Assembly (NCBI GenBank): GCA_964399985.1
Contig: CAYNRY010000002.1
Location: 549,592 to 613,591, forward strand
DNA length: 64,000 bases
Origin: Micavibrio_B sp964399985
GTDB taxonomy: Bacteria > Pseudomonadota > Alphaproteobacteria > Micavibrionales > Micavibrionaceae
Direction: 5' to 3'
In this document: positions 49,916 to 58,736 of the stretch, piece by piece
How positions within the stretch are numbered: position 1 is the first letter of the stretch
How the letters are laid out: each line of letters starts with the position of its first letter
The notes under the pieces: model-generated
Seen by the model: the letters and a program-made list of their open reading frames with translations, nothing else
Told to the model about the DNA's origin: nothing
Databases searched by the model: none
Program-made: the position numbers and the translations under genes

Positions 49916-51258
49916 TTAATTCTATCTGGTATCTGGCCAAGGTTTTTATCCTGATCGGCGCAGCCGTGTATCTCGCCGTTTTGCCCGGCAGCGTGCAGAT
50001 CGAATGGCGGGAATATACGGTAACGGTACAGCTCGGTGTTGTTGCTTTGATGCTGTTTATAACTTTACTCTTTGTGGCTTTTTTGACGGGGCTTATTCAT
50101 GAAGTATTCATGTTGCCTAAAGAATGGAATCGTTCGCGTTTCGAGCGCCGCCGAACTAAAGGCCATCAGGCGATTGTGCGGGCTTTATCAGCAGCCTCTG
50201 CCGGTGATTATAAGAACGCGTACTATCTTGCCCATCGGGCGCAGAAATTCCTGCCCGAGAGTGAAGCAGGCTTATCCCTTTTATTACAGGCGCATGCCGC
50301 GAAGGGACGCGGACATGAGATCGACTCTGAAACGGCCTTTAAGGCTCTCTTGAAAAATGCGGACACTGCCATTCTTGGCGTACAGGGCCTGATTCAAAAA
50401 GCCATGCTAGAGGGAGATTATGCGAGAGCGCTCGTTCTTGCGAAAGAAAGTGCCGCCGCGCAGCCGAAAAACGCTCATTTGATGAAGCCTGTTTACGACC
50501 TTGAAATTCGCAATCGTAATTGGGGTGAAGCGCTTACCACGCTCGATAAAATTACGAAGCATAAGATCATGACGGCGGAAGAAATAAAATCAGACCGTGC
50601 CGCGATATATATCGTGATCGGCGATCGAGCCCGCGAGGAAAACAAGTTTAACGAAGCCAGCAAGCTGTATAAGAAAGCGTTTGCGGTGGATTCCACCTCA
50701 ACGCCGGCTGCCATGCGGCTGGCGCGGGTTGATCTCGATATGGGTCAGCGCGTGGCGGCACTTTCCGTCGTGAAGAAGAACTGGGCTTTGACCGCCAATC
50801 CACAGCTTTTAGGCATATGGCGAGAGCTTTGCCCGCAGGACAAAAAAGATCAGCGCACGACGGAATATCGCTGGATGGAATGGGTGGCAGAGTTTCATCC
50901 GCAAAGTCATGAAGCGCTACTGGCTGTGGCACAAACAGCGATCGATCACGATATGTGGGGTGAGGCGAAAGCCGCTCTGGTACGCGCCGAGAAAATCCGC
51001 CCGAGCCGTGATCTGTATTTGCTCTGGGTTCGTTTGGAAGAACTGACAAATAAGAATCCGGAGATTATCCGCCAATGGCTGGATCGCGCGTCAAAGGCTG
51101 GCAGCGGGGCGCAATGGATATGCTCCAAAACTTATCGTGTATTCGATCAATGGACGGCGATTGTCGAGCCAGAAGGTTTTTTCAACACGCTGGAATGGCG
51201 TGAAACTCCGAATATGGTCGATCCTGCTGCGGCAGAATGGTTGATTAAGAGCGCTTAG
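49912..51258 (+). CDS. hemY: HemY-like TPR membrane protein
   Basis: 448 residues. Two N-terminal helices (LAKVFILIGAAVYLAVLPGS and LGVVALMLFITLLFVAFLTGLIHEVF) form the HemY_N domain, followed by TPR-like repeats (SAASAGDYKNAYYLAHRAQKFLPESEAGLSLLLQA, LEGDYARALVLAKESAAAQPKN, ENKFNEASKLYKKAF). In the family it is associated with tetrapyrrole synthesis or envelope organisation; it is not protoporphyrinogen oxidase. The start overlaps the HemX-like stop codon. Confidence 0.88.
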   Translation: MINSIWYLAKVFILIGAAVYLAVLPGSVQIEWREYTVTVQLGVVALMLFITLLFVAFLTGLIHEVFMLPKEWNRSRFERRRTKGHQAIVRALSAASAGDYKNAYYLAHRAQKFLPESEAGLSLLLQAHAAKGRGHEIDSETAFKALLKNADTAILGVQGLIQKAMLEGDYARALVLAKESAAAQPKNAHLMKPVYDLEIRNRNWGEALTTLDKITKHKIMTAEEIKSDRAAIYIVIGDRAREENKFNEASKLYKKAFAVDSTSTPAAMRLARVDLDMGQRVAALSVVKKNWALTANPQLLGIWRELCPQDKKDQRTTEYRWMEWVAEFHPQSHEALLAVAQTAIDHDMWGEAKAALVRAEKIRPSRDLYLLWVRLEELTNKNPEIIRQWLDRASKAGSGAQWICSKTYRVFDQWTAIVEPEGFFNTLEWRETPNMVDPAAAEWLIKSA

Positions 51259-51267
51259 GCAATAAGA

Positions 51268-51972
51268 TCAGGCTGCTTTATTTTTAAGCATTAATGCTGC
51301 AATGCCAAGCCCGCCGAGGAAGCCGCCGATATGGGCAACCCAGGCGATGGAGCTGCCATCCGGCGCGCCCATCATGCCAAAGCCGATTGTCAACACGATC
51401 CAGAGTACGATCATCGGTAATAAATTCTGATTGCTGCCGTTTAATTTACCCGCATGTCTAAGCACGATCAATATCGCGCCGAACAAGCCGCTGATCCCTC
51501 CCGAAGCACCGATGACAGGCTCAATGGAGGATGGCGATACGGCAAGATGAGTAAGCAAAGCCAAAGCCGAGCTGGCGAAGAAAATAATCAGCATATCCTT
51601 GGCGCCAAGCAGCTTTTCAATGCCTGCGCCGAATGCGATCAATGTCACGGTATTGATAATCAAGTGGAACCATCCGCCATGTAGGAAGTTGACCGTTACG
51701 AGCGAGAGCAGCGAGCGGGCCGGGAGTATTTCTTCTCCTGTCCAACGTGCGGAAACGAAACCGAAATCGTTATATATTGCATCTGTATTTAAAGGCAGAT
51801 ATTGCGTTGCCAGCCATAAGGCTAGATGACAGGCGACGATAAGACCGGCCAGATATTTTGTTGCAGGTGGCAAATTAATGAGCGGCGGATGCTGCGGAGC
51901 TGGTTTTGGCGGATCCTTTCTTTTTTCAAAGCGGATGACGTTATCGTTTTGCGGGGTTTGGTCTTGCATCAT
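51268..51972 (-). CDS. Rhomboid-family intramembrane serine protease
   Basis: 234 residues. ATG 51972 follows AAAGGA at good spacing; an upstream in-frame start at 52017 lacks one. Six helices. The nucleophile is in GASGGISGLFGAIL and the catalytic His in WVAHIGGFLGGLGIA. The HGGWFHLIINTVTLIAFG loop is the typical rhomboid L1/TM2 entry. Cleaves membrane proteins within the bilayer. Convergent with hemY. Confidence 0.92.
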   Translation of the reverse strand: MMQDQTPQNDNVIRFEKRKDPPKPAPQHPPLINLPPATKYLAGLIVACHLALWLATQYLPLNTDAIYNDFGFVSARWTGEEILPARSLLSLVTVNFLHGGWFHLIINTVTLIAFGAGIEKLLGAKDMLIIFFASSALALLTHLAVSPSSIEPVIGASGGISGLFGAILIVLRHAGKLNGSNQNLLPMIVLWIVLTIGFGMMGAPDGSSIAWVAHIGGFLGGLGIAALMLKNKAA

Positions 51973-52041
51973 GGATGATTCCTTTGGGGCATCTATGAAT
52001 ATATAGATCACCTTCATTAAATCAAACGGCGCTTTTGCGAC

Positions 52042-52074
52042 AAAAAAATCCCCGGGTTTGACGCCGGGGATTTT
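52042..52074 (-). terminator. Bidirectional terminator downstream of the 52.1-kb gene
   Basis: ATCCCCGG and CCGGGGAT arms with T-rich flanks on both strands (minus T tract at 52048-52042). It separates the unknown gene from the rhomboid gene. Confidence 0.85.
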
Positions 52075-52093
52075 GTTTCAAGCTTGTCCATAT

Positions 52094-52771
52094 CTAGCCG
52101 GGGTTCATACCGACAAACATAGGCTCGTTCTTCTCCCTATTATATTTGTAAACCTTGTCTTCGTTACCTGTTGGTTTCAGGAAAGAAGCCGGCGTGTATT
52201 TGGTAATGAGTTTTCCGGCAGCCGCCATCAGATCGGTTGCTGCTATTTTGCCGTGCTCGATCTGGCTGTGGAATTTGTCGAGGACCTTGCCATAGGCTTC
52301 TTCGGCGATCTGCATGCCCATGACGACCATGTTGACGAGTTTACCTGCGTCGGCGACCAGACCTTCGGCAGCGGAGCTGAATGAGAAAAGGGAGCTGCGT
52401 TGTTCGTCCTTATTAAGGGCAGGACGTTTGCCACCGCCGCCAGACTTGCCCTTGCGGCCATCGCTGCCTTCGTCTTCATCTTCTTCAGAAGTGCGCAGCG
52501 TTTTGATAGCACCGGTTTTAACGTCGATCTCGATGAAAGTCGGGGCCTGGAAGCTGATCGGGTATTTGACGAGTTCCTTGGCGGCCAGATCCTTGCCCGA
52601 AAGGCCGGCCTTGATTTCGATGCGAATGCGGGACGGATCGTGCCAGTCATAGACCACGCAGTGGCTTTTATATTCGCCCGGCTGTGGGAAGGCTTTCACC
52701 ACGCGTTTCCCGGGATAGAAAGGCTCACTGAGGCCTGCCTGCTGGATAAATTGTTGAATATTGATCTGCAT
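52094..52771 (-). CDS. Hypothetical protein
   Basis: 225 residues with a good AAGGAGC ribosome site. N-terminal ~95 residues form a beta-rich domain (KSHCVVYDWHDPSRIRIEIKAGLSGKDLAAKELVKYPISFQAPTFIEIDVKTGAIKTL). A charged disordered linker follows (SEEDEDEGSDGRKGKSGGGGK), then a helical part (SAAEGLVADAGKLVNMVVMGMQIAEEAYGKVLDKFHSQIEHGK) and a short tail. No signal peptide. Own terminator, so monocistronic. No family recognised. Confidence 0.75.
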   Translation of the reverse strand: MQINIQQFIQQAGLSEPFYPGKRVVKAFPQPGEYKSHCVVYDWHDPSRIRIEIKAGLSGKDLAAKELVKYPISFQAPTFIEIDVKTGAIKTLRTSEEDEDEGSDGRKGKSGGGGKRPALNKDEQRSSLFSFSSAAEGLVADAGKLVNMVVMGMQIAEEAYGKVLDKFHSQIEHGKIAATDLMAAAGKLITKYTPASFLKPTGNEDKVYKYNREKNEPMFVGMNPG

Positions 52772-52972
52772 TGTACACCGCTCCTTTTATGGATCACCCG
52801 TTATGTCGGGCTTTATTGTTTTCTATAATGCTGGGGAAGGTTTAAAATTTGGTAAATATAATAAATAAATTTTTTTACATAAAATTTTATATAATTTTCC
52901 TTTTATTAATGATCATAATGATAAAATAAGGTATGATTTGAGGGAATAATAAGAAAAATAAGGGTGTTTCAA
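52772..52972. other. Very AT-rich intergenic segment
   Basis: No ORF. Positions about 52845-52960 are almost entirely A and T, with several TATAAT-like words that could serve promoters for either flanking gene. An ACCCG/CGGGCT hairpin near 52797-52813 is the only other structure seen. Confidence 0.6.
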
Positions 52973-53608
52973 ATGAATTATAAAGCTTTCGTACTGACTA
53001 TAGGCGTTTCTGCCGGATTCTTAAGCATTTGCTCTCAGGCAAACGCGTTTAATTCAAATCTGACGAATTTATCGGGTTTCACCGGTGCGTTGGCTGGGAT
53101 TACAGGTAAACCAAGCGGCACGACAGGAACAGGCACGTCCGCCGGTAAATTAAACCTGGCCAACTATGAAAAATTTGTTGAAAAAGTCGGACCTGTGACA
53201 CAGGGCACAAAAACAGAATCAAGCGATAGCGTTGTTGGCGGAAGTGGCGGCGGCGGCCTTGGCGGCCTTTTGGGCGGCGGCGGTGGTTTAAATATCAAAC
53301 TCGGCGGTGGATTCAATATTGGGCTGGGTTCTGGCGGTCTGTCCCTTGGTAACTCTTCTCTAGGCCAAATAGGATCTCTTGGTTCAAATGGCCTAAGCTC
53401 TAATCTAAATGCCAATTCTATCGCGTCAGGCGTCACTGGTAATTCAGGCAATCCTTTTGCTAATTATACATCGGCCGTAACGAGCGGCAATAAATCCCAT
53501 AACATGCAAATGGCAATTCGTGAACAGCAAGGCAATACTTCTTCCAATATGGCCGCTGCTATTAAAGAACAGAATGCCGCAATTGGGCGTGGTGAAATCA
53601 GCTATTAA
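52973..53608 (+). CDS. Secreted glycine-rich protein
   Basis: 211 residues from ATG 52973; a GTG three codons upstream is less likely. Signal peptide MNYKAFVLTIGVSAGFLSIC with cleavage after QANA. The central region (about 75-125) is a low-complexity Gly/Leu/Ser stretch (GGSGGGGLGGLLGGGGGLNI and KLGGGFNIGLGSGGLSLGNS). The C-terminus (MAIREQQGNTSSNMAAAIKEQ) holds two repeats of a MA-IREQ/IKEQ motif. Probably surface or matrix associated; function unknown. Confidence 0.7.
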   Translation: MNYKAFVLTIGVSAGFLSICSQANAFNSNLTNLSGFTGALAGITGKPSGTTGTGTSAGKLNLANYEKFVEKVGPVTQGTKTESSDSVVGGSGGGGLGGLLGGGGGLNIKLGGGFNIGLGSGGLSLGNSSLGQIGSLGSNGLSSNLNANSIASGVTGNSGNPFANYTSAVTSGNKSHNMQMAIREQQGNTSSNMAAAIKEQNAAIGRGEISY

Positions 53609-53630
53609 AGCATAAGTTTTTCGTGCAAAA

Positions 53631-53652
53631 GCCGCCTTCGGGCGGTTTTTTT
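53631..53652 (+). terminator. Terminator after the glycine-rich gene
   Basis: GCCGCC-TTCG-GGCGGT hairpin followed by seven T residues. A UUCG loop on a short GC stem is a strong terminator. Confidence 0.9.
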
Positions 53653-53690
53653 ATGTTTGATAATTACAGACAGGCTTTAATCTTCGAGGC

Positions 53691-54851
53691 ATGCGGGGAT
53701 TTTTAGAGCATATTCCAGTCAAGCAGGTTTTGTTCACGCTGGCCGTTCTTATTTATGCCTGCTTTTCCTCGCCGACACCGGATTTTGTAGGACCTGCAGA
53801 GATAAGTGTTTTTGTTCTGTTATTCCTAAGTCTCAAACCTGATTTTTCGGCAAGCAATGGATATGCTCTAATATTAGCCTGTTACGGCTTATCCGTACCG
53901 CTAATTGTTTCTTTGGTAAGTGGTTATGCGCCTTCCGAAATCATACGCGATGTGATTCCGTTTATATTTCTGTTGATGCCTATCCTGTTTTATTACAGGG
54001 GCGAAAAGGACACGCAATTTCTTGGCCGTCTCGTGTCGGTCGCCGGTATTATTTTCTCCCTGCGCAGTTTGCAATCGTTCTCTGCAGATATTTCAAATCC
54101 TATGCAATGGCTCGGCACGCCACCGGATCTTTTATATCTTTCGAATAGTCCTGAAGTTTTATTTGCAGCAATTTATTTTTTATACAATGCCTTAAGACCA
54201 CAAGAAAAAATTCTTCATAAAATATTTTATATCTTATTGGCCTCTATACCTTTACTGGCGATGGCGACGTTAATGCAGCGGGCAAGCCTGTTTTACATTA
54301 TGCTATGCGTTGTGATCTTTATAGGGGTATTAATGTTTCGAAAGCCAAGTTCGGCGAGCATTATAATTTTAATTGCGTTTCCATTTATTTCACTCTTACC
54401 GTTTATAGATGATATTTTTCAGCAATTATCAGTTAAAACCCAGATGGTCGGCCTGAATTCCAGAGGCCAGGAATGGCGAGCGGTTATGAAAGAAATCTCT
54501 TCTTCTGCTATTAGTTACATTTTTGGAAAAGGCTGGGGAGCAGAATTGGAAAATCCGGCTGTCGGCGGCTTACGCGTTAGCTTCACACATAGCCTCGTAT
54601 CTTCACTCTGGTTCAAGACGGGATTAATCGGCGTCTTCCTGTCAGGGTTATATTTTTTTAATCTGGCAAAAGCGGCAGCGCCGTTTCTTATCCGAAATCA
54701 AAATTATTTTTTTGCATTGGCCGGGCCTTTGCTTATCGGCTTTGTCCTTTATGCGAGTTATAAATCTCTTGGTTACGGATTATTGATTTTAATACTGGCA
54801 TCTTGCGCAAAGGGCAAAAGGCTTGAAGAGCCTGTCTCGTCTGTGCCATAG
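53691..54851 (+). CDS. O-antigen/exopolysaccharide polymerase-like membrane protein
   Basis: 386 residues with 10-12 hydrophobic helices and one large periplasmic loop (about 235-295). The loop contains LNSRGQEWRAVMKEISSSAISYIFGKGWGAE, a pattern seen in Wzy-type polymerases. Probably polymerises repeat units on the periplasmic side. First gene of a same-strand polysaccharide run; the next gene starts 2 bp after its stop. Confidence 0.75.
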   Translation: MRGFLEHIPVKQVLFTLAVLIYACFSSPTPDFVGPAEISVFVLLFLSLKPDFSASNGYALILACYGLSVPLIVSLVSGYAPSEIIRDVIPFIFLLMPILFYYRGEKDTQFLGRLVSVAGIIFSLRSLQSFSADISNPMQWLGTPPDLLYLSNSPEVLFAAIYFLYNALRPQEKILHKIFYILLASIPLLAMATLMQRASLFYIMLCVVIFIGVLMFRKPSSASIIILIAFPFISLLPFIDDIFQQLSVKTQMVGLNSRGQEWRAVMKEISSSAISYIFGKGWGAELENPAVGGLRVSFTHSLVSSLWFKTGLIGVFLSGLYFFNLAKAAAPFLIRNQNYFFALAGPLLIGFVLYASYKSLGYGLLILILASCAKGKRLEEPVSSVP

Positions 54852-54853
54852 AT

Positions 54854-56080
54854 ATGGCGATGGCCAAACCTTCCATTCTTTTTATCAATCGTGTTTATGC
54901 TCCTGAGAAGGGCGCAACAGGCCGCATGCTCCATGATCTGGCGCTGGGCTTTGTCAACGACGGATGGAGTGTCGGCGTCCTGACGACTGGCCCGAAAGAA
55001 ATAGAAGGTGAGTTTGAGGGTGTGCAACTACGAAAACTCAAAGCCAGTCCCAAGCAAAGCCTGTTCAATTATATAACGATCTGGCTACGCCTTTTTAAAG
55101 CGGTATGGGGCGCCAAGAAAGTCGATATTATCGTAACTATGACGGATCCGCCGATGATATCAATTATCGGGCGCCTTATCGCGAAGAAAAATAAAATAGC
55201 GCATATTCACTGGTGTCAGGACATATATCCTGATCTTTTACCGGTTTTAGACGTAAAATGTCCCACTTATCTATTGCGGCGTTTGAAGAGCTTGTCCGAA
55301 TGGTCGCTCAAGACATGTGCCCGAATAATAGTCATCGGCGAATGTATGGCGCGCCGGATCGGCAAGCCGGATATAGACCCAAGGCGAGTTACGTTTATTC
55401 CGAACTGGCCGGACCGTGAACTCCATGCCGCGCAGGAAAATCAGTTTCACCCATCGCCGCTTATGAAAGAAGGCCTTAAGCTCGATAAGCCGTTGGTCGT
55501 AAATCATGAGCCGAAATTCCGTGTCCTTTACGCAGGTAATATAGGTCGCGCCCATCCCATAGATACTATTTTGGAAGCGGCGGCTCTTTTGCAATTATCC
55601 AATCCCGAGATTGAATTCCTGTTTGTCGGTGAAGGAGAGGGGTTCGACAGATTGGCGGAAGCAAGGCAGCGCCGTAATCTGGAGAATATTCGCCTTCTGC
55701 CGACCCAGCCTAAATTTCGTTTGCGGGAAATGATGCAAGGGGGAGACCTTCATCTCATCAGTATGAAAAAAGAAGCGGCGGGGCTTTTGGTGCCCTCAAA
55801 GATTTATAGTGCTTTGGCAGCAGAGCGGCCTACGGTCTTTATCGGCCCGGAGGATTGTGAAATTGCCGATATATTAGGAAAATACGGCGCAGGAAGCGTG
55901 ATCGGGCAAGGCGAGGCAGGAGCGCTGGCGCAAGAAATCCTTGCTTACCGGATGGACGGCAGTAAATGGTTTAATGCTCATAAAGGGGCACGGAAAGGAT
56001 TTGAAGCTTTCAATGCGGATAATGCGATCCAAAGCTGGATTGCCTGTGCAAGAACGCTAATTCGCTATCCCGCAAGCTAA
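54854..56080 (+). CDS. GT-B glycosyltransferase (family 4-like, WbuB-type)
   Basis: 408 residues. N-terminal acceptor domain PSILFINRVYAPEKGATGRMLHDLALGFVNDGW, middle linker, and C-terminal donor domain with FRVLYAGNIGRAHPIDTILEAAALL and the E-x7-E region MQGGDLHLISMKKEAAGLLVPSKIYSALAAERP. Transfers a sugar from a nucleotide-sugar to a lipid-linked acceptor. In operon with the polymerase-like and Wzz-like genes. Confidence 0.88.
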   Translation: MAMAKPSILFINRVYAPEKGATGRMLHDLALGFVNDGWSVGVLTTGPKEIEGEFEGVQLRKLKASPKQSLFNYITIWLRLFKAVWGAKKVDIIVTMTDPPMISIIGRLIAKKNKIAHIHWCQDIYPDLLPVLDVKCPTYLLRRLKSLSEWSLKTCARIIVIGECMARRIGKPDIDPRRVTFIPNWPDRELHAAQENQFHPSPLMKEGLKLDKPLVVNHEPKFRVLYAGNIGRAHPIDTILEAAALLQLSNPEIEFLFVGEGEGFDRLAEARQRRNLENIRLLPTQPKFRLREMMQGGDLHLISMKKEAAGLLVPSKIYSALAAERPTVFIGPEDCEIADILGKYGAGSVIGQGEAGALAQEILAYRMDGSKWFNAHKGARKGFEAFNADNAIQSWIACARTLIRYPAS

Positions 56081-56102
56081 AAATCTCCGCTATTCTTTGC
56101 TT

Positions 56103-56927
56103 ATGTCTTCAGGGGAAAAATCATTAACCGAAGTTTTGAAACTGGCTTGGTCCGGAAAAGTATATGTTTTTTCCGGCTTGGCTGGCGGAATTTTGATCGG
56201 AATTTTTTTGCAATTTGCCCTGACGCCTAAATACGAAGCCAAGATGATCATCGGCTCGCCGAGCCAAAGCGGGGAAGAAAGATCCCTGACTATACTTAAT
56301 GAAAATGCAGCTTCATCGCGCATGATGTCGGTATCAAGCCAGATCTCGCGCGATTATACGAAATTTCAGCAAACTTTTCGTGAAGTGTCCGCTTCCAGAA
56401 TTCTGGCGAAATATCAGGGATTGTTGGAAACGGTCAATCGCGACAAGTTGTTTGGGTTTTCATCGGGACCGCAAATAGAAGATGCGGCATCCTTATCCGC
56501 CTATATAAAGCGGAATGTGACAAACGATCCTCTGGGGGCAACCAACAGTCAGATTATCACCTATCGACATCCAGATGCGGCTTTTGCCGAGAAATTTCTG
56601 CGCCATCTTCATAAAGTGACGGATGAAATGATCCGCAACGATGCACGCCGCCAGACCGAAACCAGAATTGCGTATCTGCAGAAAGCCTTGCGCGAGATAG
56701 AAAATCCAGAACATCGCAAAGCGCTGACAGACCAATTAATGCTGGAAGAGCGTCAAATGATGGTGATCAGCATGGATCAACCTTTTTCCGCCGAGATTGT
56801 CGAGCCAGCATCGGCCTCGCCTCGGCCAGTATGGCCGCGATGGAGCATCATTCTTCCGACATGTATTCTAATCGGCGCATTTCTCGGCTTTCTTGTTTTT
56901 ACGATCAGGCAGGATAAAAAAATATGA
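56103..56927 (+). CDS. Wzz/chain-length-determinant-like protein
   Basis: 274 residues from ATG 56103. Two helices, FSGLAGGILIGIFLQFAL near 20-38 and WSIILPTCILIGAFLGFLVF near 245-264, flank a periplasmic coiled-coil domain (ARRQTETRIAYLQKALREIE). A Pro-rich segment precedes the second helix (PASASPRPVWPRW), as in PCP-type co-polymerases. No C-terminal kinase domain. Controls chain length with the Wzy-like protein. Confidence 0.85.
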   Translation: MSSGEKSLTEVLKLAWSGKVYVFSGLAGGILIGIFLQFALTPKYEAKMIIGSPSQSGEERSLTILNENAASSRMMSVSSQISRDYTKFQQTFREVSASRILAKYQGLLETVNRDKLFGFSSGPQIEDAASLSAYIKRNVTNDPLGATNSQIITYRHPDAAFAEKFLRHLHKVTDEMIRNDARRQTETRIAYLQKALREIENPEHRKALTDQLMLEERQMMVISMDQPFSAEIVEPASASPRPVWPRWSIILPTCILIGAFLGFLVFTIRQDKKI

Positions 56928-57730
56928 TACCGGTATCGGTTATCGTCGTTACCAAAAACGAGGAAGAAAAGCTTTCAACTTGTCTGGATGCTTTAAACGG
57001 TTTTTCGCAAGTTGTCGTTGTGGATTCTGCCAGTCAGGATAAAACAGCAGATATTGCCAAACGCGATGGCGTCGACTTTTTCAATTTTATCTGGAACAGG
57101 CAATACCCCAAAAAGCGCCAATGGTGTCTGGATCATATTAGCCTGCGGCATGACTGGGTTTTGTTCGTCGATGCCGATGAAATCGTAACAGATGGATTAA
57201 AAGATGAGCTAACTGATTTATTTTCCAAAGAGCCTGAGCATTGCGGATATTTTATAAAATCGCGTTATGTGATGAACGGCAAGATTTTACGACATGGACT
57301 GCAAAATAAAAAACTGGTTTTATTCGACAAAACGAGAGTCGAATTTCCTCTTGTTGGCGATCTTGATATTCCAGGTATGGGAGAAATAGAAGGTCATTAT
57401 CAACCGATTATAAAAGCCGATGCAAACGATTGTTCGATTGGTGAATTAAAATCATATTTTATTCATGATGCGCTGGACGACCAGCGTGCATGGGAATTCC
57501 GCCACCATAAATATGCGAGATGGGAGCAAGGCATGAATGAGAAAAATGCTTGGCCCGATGATCCAAAATTATTTCGCAACTGCGCAAAGAAAATGCTGCG
57601 CCACAGCAGGTTTCGCCCTCAACTTATTTATTTTATAAGTTATGTTGTGTTTTTAGGTTTCCTGGATGGTAATGAAGGCAGAAAGTTTGCAAAAATGAAA
57701 AAGGATTATTACGCTCTCATAAATAAATAA
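56924..57730 (+). CDS. Family 2 glycosyltransferase (WaaE/KdtX-like)
   Basis: 268 residues. GT-A fold: PVSVIVVTKNEEEKLSTCLDAL, DSASQDKTADIAKRDGVDFFNF and the metal-binding DADE in WVLFVDADEIVTDGL. C-terminal KYARWEQGMNEKNAW is common in the WaaE-like lipopolysaccharide core group. Overlaps the Wzz-like stop by 4 bp. Confidence 0.9.
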   Translation: MIPVSVIVVTKNEEEKLSTCLDALNGFSQVVVVDSASQDKTADIAKRDGVDFFNFIWNRQYPKKRQWCLDHISLRHDWVLFVDADEIVTDGLKDELTDLFSKEPEHCGYFIKSRYVMNGKILRHGLQNKKLVLFDKTRVEFPLVGDLDIPGMGEIEGHYQPIIKADANDCSIGELKSYFIHDALDDQRAWEFRHHKYARWEQGMNEKNAWPDDPKLFRNCAKKMLRHSRFRPQLIYFISYVVFLGFLDGNEGRKFAKMKKDYYALINK

Positions 57731-57746
57731 TTCAGGGAGTATGCGA

Positions 57747-57956
57747 ATGAGTCTAATGAATAATACAAAAAATAAAGACTATTCTTTGGGCGCTAAGTGG
57801 AGCGTTGGAATATGTGGGGCTTTTTGGCTAAGTGCAACGGCCTTTGGAATGACTGTTTCAGGTACGAAAATTGAGGATGTACCAAAAATTATAAAAACAG
57901 CTGCAACGGATGTCGATCATTCATTGCGAGGATTAGTAAATAATAATCTCTCCTAA
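57747..57956 (+). CDS. Small membrane protein
   Basis: 69 residues. ATG 57747 is chosen over 57741 because CAGGGAG lies about 7 nt upstream. One hydrophobic helix (WSVGICGAFWLSATAFGMTV), then a short tail with SGTKIEDVPKIIKTAATDVDHS. No family recognised. Last plus-strand gene of the polysaccharide run; its stop is convergent with the next glycosyltransferase gene. Confidence 0.55.
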   Translation: MSLMNNTKNKDYSLGAKWSVGICGAFWLSATAFGMTVSGTKIEDVPKIIKTAATDVDHSLRGLVNNNLS

Positions 57957-58693
57957 GATTTTATCTTCCAATAAGCTTTTGGAAATTTTCTCCGAAGCTC
58001 CCAGTTGAAAGTCTGGAGCAAATATAAGGCTCTGTTTCTGATGGGGGGGAGAATATTTTGATTATGCCGTATAATAAACTGTTCCATACGACCTAATCGG
58101 GCTTTTTGTTGGGAAATGCCACCGCTTTCAAAAATACAAAATGGTATTTGCAGACGAAGCTGATTGTTTGTTTTCTCGAGAAAACGGAGGGTAAAATCGT
58201 AATCTGCAGAAATTTTATAGTTTAAATCATATATAAGTTTTCCGAGGGTTTCGCGCTTATAGATCATAGCTTGATGATGCGTAAACATACCTAGCGATAT
58301 GGAATCATGGGAGCGCGATGGTTTATAATTAAGCTGTCCATTCGTTTCTTCCCATGAGTCGCCATAAATAAACTCAGGTTTGGAATGGGAAATGGTAGAT
58401 TGAATTTTCGCCAATATGTCAGGATTAGACAGGCAATCGCCTGCATTGAGAAAAAGAATATAATCACCTTTTGCCATTACGATGCCTTTATTCATGGCGT
58501 CGTAGATGCCTTGGTCGGGTTCTGAGATCAGCGCGGCATTGTAAGATTTTAAGTCTTCGATTGTTCCATCAGTCGAGCCGCCGTCGATAATGAGCCATTC
58601 AAAATCTTTGCATTCTTGCCCAGATATGCTTGCGGCGGTCCGGGTAAGGCCCTTGCGATTGTTTAATGTGACAGTGACAATGGAAAAGAGCAT
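57953..58693 (-). CDS. Family 2 glycosyltransferase
   Basis: 246 residues. FSIVTVTLNNRKGLTRTAAS, IIDGGSTDGTIEDLKSY, the acceptor-binding SEPDQGIYDAMNKGIVMAKGDYILFLNAGDCL (metal-site variant NAGD in place of DAD) and MFTHHQAMIYKRETL. This pattern is typical of colanic-acid/WcaA-type GT2 enzymes. Opposite strand to the main run. Confidence 0.88.
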   Translation of the reverse strand: MLFSIVTVTLNNRKGLTRTAASISGQECKDFEWLIIDGGSTDGTIEDLKSYNAALISEPDQGIYDAMNKGIVMAKGDYILFLNAGDCLSNPDILAKIQSTISHSKPEFIYGDSWEETNGQLNYKPSRSHDSISLGMFTHHQAMIYKRETLGKLIYDLNYKISADYDFTLRFLEKTNNQLRLQIPFCIFESGGISQQKARLGRMEQFIIRHNQNILPPIRNRALYLLQTFNWELRRKFPKAYWKIKS

Positions 58694-58736
58694 GAAAAAA
58701 TCATACTCTTTTCCGCTGAGGGGATAAACCTATTGG

